From positions 1,302,001 to 1,366,000 of the forward strand of contig NZ_CP076562.1 of NCBI RefSeq assembly GCF_022174665.1: 64,000 bases of DNA, given 5' to 3'. This document shows positions 61,209 to 64,000 of this stretch, one piece after another. Numbering within the stretch: position 1 is the stretch's first letter; each line of letters starts with the position of its first letter. The notes beneath the pieces were generated by a model. That model was not told the DNA's origin and did no database searches. It saw only the letters and a list, made by a program, of their open reading frames with translations. The position numbers and the translations under genes were made by a program. The stretch comes from Eubacterium sp. MSJ-33. Lineage in GTDB: Bacteria; Bacillota; Clostridia; Lachnospirales; Lachnospiraceae.

Positions 61209-62305
61209 ATTTCCCGCTTCTCCTTTCGATATTGAAGTAAGATGTCATCTCCTATCCGCTCCATCCGGTCAAATGCAAATCGGTACGCACCATTTGGATC
61301 CGGTACGCCCTTGCCTTCCACCGGTGTTTTTGCTTCCGCACCTCCTATGATTTTCGGTGCGATATACACCTGCACCTCCTGCACGATATCCTGTGCAAGC
61401 GCCTGCTCATTTAACGTACCACCGCCCTCTAACAAAATGCCGTCGATATCCTGTGCGCCAAGCTTCACCATCAGATCATACAGATCAATGCGTCCATCTT
61501 TTTCTTTACATTGTAGTATCTGCACATTTGCCTGCTTCAATTCTTTTGCCTTGTCAGATGCGCCATCGAGTGTTGCCACGATCGTTGGAACATTCTCTGC
61601 AGTCCGTACCAACTGACAATCAAGCGGGATTCGCAGATGACTGTCACACACAATCCGGATTGGATTTCTGCCTCCTTCGATCCGGCAGGTCAAAGCCGGG
61701 TCATCCTGCAAGACAGTGTTACATCCAACCATAATTCCTTTGAGCCAGTTCCGTGTCACCTGCACATGCTGTCTCGCCGCTTCCCCGGTGATCCATTGAC
61801 TTTTTCCGGTATACGCCGCAATCTTGCCGTCCATCGACATCGCGTATTTCATAACCACATATGGCAGTTTCGTTGTTATATAATGGAAGAATACCGGATT
61901 GATTGCATCACACGCATCCTTCATCACGCCGGTCTCTACCGCAACACCATGCTCCCGCAGGAACGTAATGCCTTTTCCTGCCACCTTGTCGTTTGGATCA
62001 TCACTACCGACATATACCTTCTTAATTCCGTGTTCCACAATTGCCTGGGTACAAGGCGGTTGTTTGCCATAGTGGCAGCATGGTTCCAATGTTACATACA
62101 TTTCAGCCCCGACCGCATCCTCGGTAAGACTTGCAAACGCCGCACGTTCTGCATGCAGATCACCATATCTCGCATGATATCCCTGTCCGATAATCCGGTC
62201 ATCCTTCACAATCACCGCACCGACAAGCGGATTCGGATTAACTGCACCGGTTCCTTTTTTTGCAAGCTCGATTGCAAGCTCCATATATTCCTGTTTGTAT
62301 GCCAC
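61190..62305 (-). CDS. ribD: Riboflavin biosynthesis deaminase/reductase
   Basis: 371-residue fusion. The N-terminal deaminase has the zinc motif HAERAAF and PCCHYGKQPPCTQAI; the C-terminal reductase has MDGKIAAYTGKSQWITG and LLEGGGTLNEQAL. It converts the product of GTP cyclohydrolase II in two steps. First gene of the rib operon; its leader of nearly 360 bases holds the FMN riboswitch and attenuator. Length is normal. Confidence 0.97.
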   Translation of the reverse strand: MAYKQEYMELAIELAKKGTGAVNPNPLVGAVIVKDDRIIGQGYHARYGDLHAERAAFASLTEDAVGAEMYVTLEPCCHYGKQPPCTQAIVEHGIKKVYVGSDDPNDKVAGKGITFLREHGVAVETGVMKDACDAINPVFFHYITTKLPYVVMKYAMSMDGKIAAYTGKSQWITGEAARQHVQVTRNWLKGIMVGCNTVLQDDPALTCRIEGGRNPIRIVCDSHLRIPLDCQLVRTAENVPTIVATLDGASDKAKELKQANVQILQCKEKDGRIDLYDLMVKLGAQDIDGILLEGGGTLNEQALAQDIVQEVQVYIAPKIIGGAEAKTPVEGKGVPDPNGAYRFAFDRMERIGDDILLQYRKEKREICLQES

Positions 62306-62399
62306 TTTATCACCTTCTTCGTTCTATTCACGGATTAATGCAGATCGCAACAATTGCAGGCAGGCCTTGCATCAACATATGTTTGGCCGGTTATCCCCT

Positions 62400-62440
62400 A
62401 AAAAATTAAAACCCCGGTCACATATCACTATGTACCGGGG
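62400..62440 (-). terminator. Riboswitch-controlled attenuator of the rib operon
   Basis: Minus-strand CCCCGGTACATA pairs with TATGTGACCGGGG around a short loop and is followed by TTTTAATTTTTT. It lies about 80 bases below the FMN aptamer and 107 bases above ribD, the position expected for the terminator that forms when FMN is bound. Confidence 0.9.
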
Positions 62441-62522
62441 CTTCAAAATTCTATCCGCATTCAAATCAAATGGCTTTCATAGTGTTATAAACACTCTGCC
62501 ATTTTCTCCTGCATTTCTTATC

Positions 62523-62630
62523 CTTACTCTCTCATCCAGACTATACTGTCGGCTTTGGAATCTCACCAAATCATGCATCACTGCGCGCGGGCTATACCGC
62601 CGGTGGGGAATCGCACCCCGCCCCGAGTAA
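62523..62630 (-). ncRNA. FMN riboswitch (RFN element)
   Basis: Minus strand shows the conserved RFN sequence: closing stem TTACTC/GAGTAAG, CGGGGCGGGGTGCGATTCC, CACCGGCGGTATAGCCCGCG, the TTTGGTGAGATTCCAAAGCC arm and the ACAGTATAGTCTGGATGAGAG end. The variable arm is short. It binds flavin mononucleotide and, with the downstream attenuator, switches off ribD-ribE-ribBA-ribH. Confidence 0.97.
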
Positions 62631-62657
62631 ATATTTATTTACTTTTAACACAATTGT

Positions 62658-62686
62658 ACTTTAGCACCAACAATTTATTATGTCAA
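62658..62686 (-). promoter_or_regulatory. Promoter of the rib operon
   Basis: Minus-strand TTGACA (62681-62686) and TAAAGT (62658-62663), spacer 17. Transcription would begin near 62650, about 20 bases before the aptamer. The -35 lies nine bases from the end of the upstream sirtuin gene. Confidence 0.75.
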
Positions 62687-62694
62687 GGCCTGCA

Positions 62695-63420
62695 TCAAAC
62701 ATCAATCTGCGATAATACCTCGCCGATTTTACCATTGATAACAATATCTGCATAGGAGTCACGCGGCGTCGATGCCATATTGATGACAACAAGATATTTT
62801 CCATGGAAATAATCAATCAGCCCTGCTGCCGGATACACCGCCAGCGATGTACCTCCGATAATCAGCATATCTGCCTGCGCAATATGGTTGACGGAACGCG
62901 TCAATACGCTCTGATCGAGCCCTTCCTCATACAGGACAACATCCGGTTTGATGATTGCACCACATTCGTCACACGTCGGGATTCCATCAGCTTCCACAAT
63001 ATACGAAAGCGGGAAAAATTTCTTACATTTTGTACAGTAATTCCTGTGTACCGAACCATGCAGTTCCAACACTTCCTTACTGCCCGCCTCTTGATGCAAT
63101 CCATCGATATTCTGTGTAATTACAGCCTTTAACTTTCCTGCCTGTTCTAATTCAGCTAATTTTTTATGCGCGGCATTTGGCTGCGCCTGTGGAAACAACA
63201 TTTTATCCTTGTAAAACTCATAGAATTCCTCTGTGTGCTGCATATAAAAACTATGACTGACGATTGTCTCTGGCGGATATTTGTATTTCTGGTTATACAA
63301 ACCATCCGTGCTTCTAAAGTCCGGAATTCCACTTTCTGTTGACACTCCGGCACCACCAAAGAATACGATTGAATTGCTATTTTCGACCGCCTGTTTCAAT
63401 ACCGCTATTTTATCGTCCAT
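62695..63420 (-). CDS. SIR2-family NAD-dependent protein deacylase
   Basis: 241-residue sirtuin: NAD motif FFGGAGVSTESGIPDFRS, the catalytic region ITQNIDGLHQEAG followed by the histidine in ELHGSVHRNYC, zinc cysteines as CTKC and CDEC, and VVLYEEGLDQ and GGTSLAVYPAAGL. It removes acetyl or other acyl groups from lysines at the cost of NAD. It resembles the bacterial CobB/Sir2Tm class. It is followed directly by the rib promoter. NAD use may be of interest beside the separate nadA gene but no link is shown. Confidence 0.95.
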   Translation of the reverse strand: MDDKIAVLKQAVENSNSIVFFGGAGVSTESGIPDFRSTDGLYNQKYKYPPETIVSHSFYMQHTEEFYEFYKDKMLFPQAQPNAAHKKLAELEQAGKLKAVITQNIDGLHQEAGSKEVLELHGSVHRNYCTKCKKFFPLSYIVEADGIPTCDECGAIIKPDVVLYEEGLDQSVLTRSVNHIAQADMLIIGGTSLAVYPAAGLIDYFHGKYLVVINMASTPRDSYADIVINGKIGEVLSQIDV

Positions 63421-63483
63421 CTTCTCTCACTTCTTTCTATAATACCATGTACAGCCAAGTGATTCACGCTCTTATACTCTGTG

Positions 63484-64000
63484 TTATTCATCGGCATTTG
63501 ATACATCGACATTCACAGTACCACTAATCTCATAATTTATACCATCAATCTCCTTGAGAGTTACCTTTACGTTGGAGTGATTTCCTACCGGAAGATTGGA
63601 GCAGTCGATTGTCGGCACAATATCCTCCAACTTCAATTTATCAATCACATCTGAAAATCCAGCGGCCGTAATCGAAAAATTGTTCAGCGTGATTTTATAT
63701 GTGTAATCAGGTGACTGTTTATCTAACTTAAAATTCTCTTCCTTCACGTTCAGCTTTTTCTCTTCCAGCTTTGTAATTGAGATATTGACTGTAATCTCCG
63801 GCGGAATTCCAACCACGGAAACTCCATCCGGCAGATAATCACGAACGTCTACATCCGTTTGATAATCTGCTGTCATTCCACTTACAGAAATATCATCAAT
63901 CTCAAGTGTCTCTACCTTCTCCAGATCATCCTTTGGTCCAACCACCTCAACCATCTGCGGCTGATATAACACATTCTCTACGCCATATGCATCATCCGGA
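63484..64000 (-). CDS. YbbR-domain protein, CdaR-like (N-terminus outside the window)
   Basis: C-terminal 171 residues of a larger protein; the frame is open to the right edge, reading DAYGVENVLYQPQMVEVVGP. Two YbbR-type repeats are visible, each with the pattern of a V(E/T)V(V/N) strand followed by a TxxIDDISVSGM or TITLNNFSI-like segment. In Firmicutes the membrane protein CdaR with several YbbR repeats controls the diadenylate cyclase CdaA. The cdaA and glmM genes usually beside it would be upstream, outside the window. The GTG often taken as start is internal. It ends with an acidic tail. Confidence 0.85.
   Translation of the reverse strand, partial: PDDAYGVENVLYQPQMVEVVGPKDDLEKVETLEIDDISVSGMTADYQTDVDVRDYLPDGVSVVGIPPEITVNISITKLEEKKLNVKEENFKLDKQSPDYTYKITLNNFSITAAGFSDVIDKLKLEDIVPTIDCSNLPVGNHSNVKVTLKEIDGINYEISGTVNVDVSNADE

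Noticed and set aside
62400..62640. TPP or cobalamin riboswitch in the rib leader
   Set aside because: The RFN consensus, including GGCGGTA and the GGTGAGATTCC arm, is unmistakable for FMN.

Overview
The window looks like a chromosomal segment of a Gram-positive anaerobe of the class Clostridia, most likely a Lachnospiraceae gut commensal of the Roseburia/Coprococcus type. This rests on the moderate-to-low GC content, strong AGGAGG-type ribosome binding sites, SH3/cortex-hydrolase and DegV proteins, BceAB/BceRS and MATE systems, and an FMN-riboswitch rib operon. The family assignment is inferred from gene content; no database was searched. Most genes are on the minus strand. No tRNA, rRNA, prophage or CRISPR array was seen.

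Layout. 0-9.5 kb: comEA, a WalR-like regulator, its probable kinase, a GerMN lipoprotein, comEC and holA on the minus strand, interrupted by an adenosine deaminase gene on the plus strand between regulator and kinase. 9.5-14.6 kb: arginine biosynthesis, argC-argJ-argB divergent from argG, with three ArgR-like boxes between them and a palindromic repeat element inside the argC/argJ gap. 14.6-18.6 kb: four glycosyltransferases for a surface polysaccharide. 18.7-20.2 kb: an intact IS3-family element inserted into the loop of a terminator. 20.3-28.3 kb: cell-envelope genes (SleB-like hydrolase, two DegV proteins, a degenerate amidase lipoprotein, a DUF368/PopT lipid-carrier translocase, a DUF2156 protein, an acidic membrane protein). 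28.4-35.3 kb: gltX, an HD nucleotidase, a second copy of the palindromic repeat, ftsH, glyA and a YihY protein. 35.34-35.54 kb: a well supported 6S RNA gene.

35.7-49.8 kb is the most unusual part. A BceAB-type ABC transporter and a BceRS-type two-component system flank a cluster resembling the dlt operon but not identical to it: an amino-acid-activating enzyme, a carrier protein, a DapDC/ODC-type PLP decarboxylase, and two paralogous pairs of MBOAT acyltransferase plus SGNH protein. A similar operator-like site lies upstream of both the transporter and the second MBOAT/SGNH pair, which suggests joint control by the BceRS system. Three unrelated families of short tandem repeats occupy gaps in and beside the cluster. 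I infer that the cluster loads, decarboxylates and transfers an amino-acyl group other than D-alanine onto an envelope polymer.

49.9-64 kb: nadA, a small unknown protein, tcdA, a self-regulated marR-MATE pair, an SGNH hydrolase, an operon of HAD phosphatase, a histidine-kinase-like protein lacking its phospho-acceptor histidine, and DUF1189; then the ribD-ribE-ribBA-ribH operon under an FMN riboswitch, a sirtuin, and the C-terminal part of a YbbR/CdaR protein running off the right edge.
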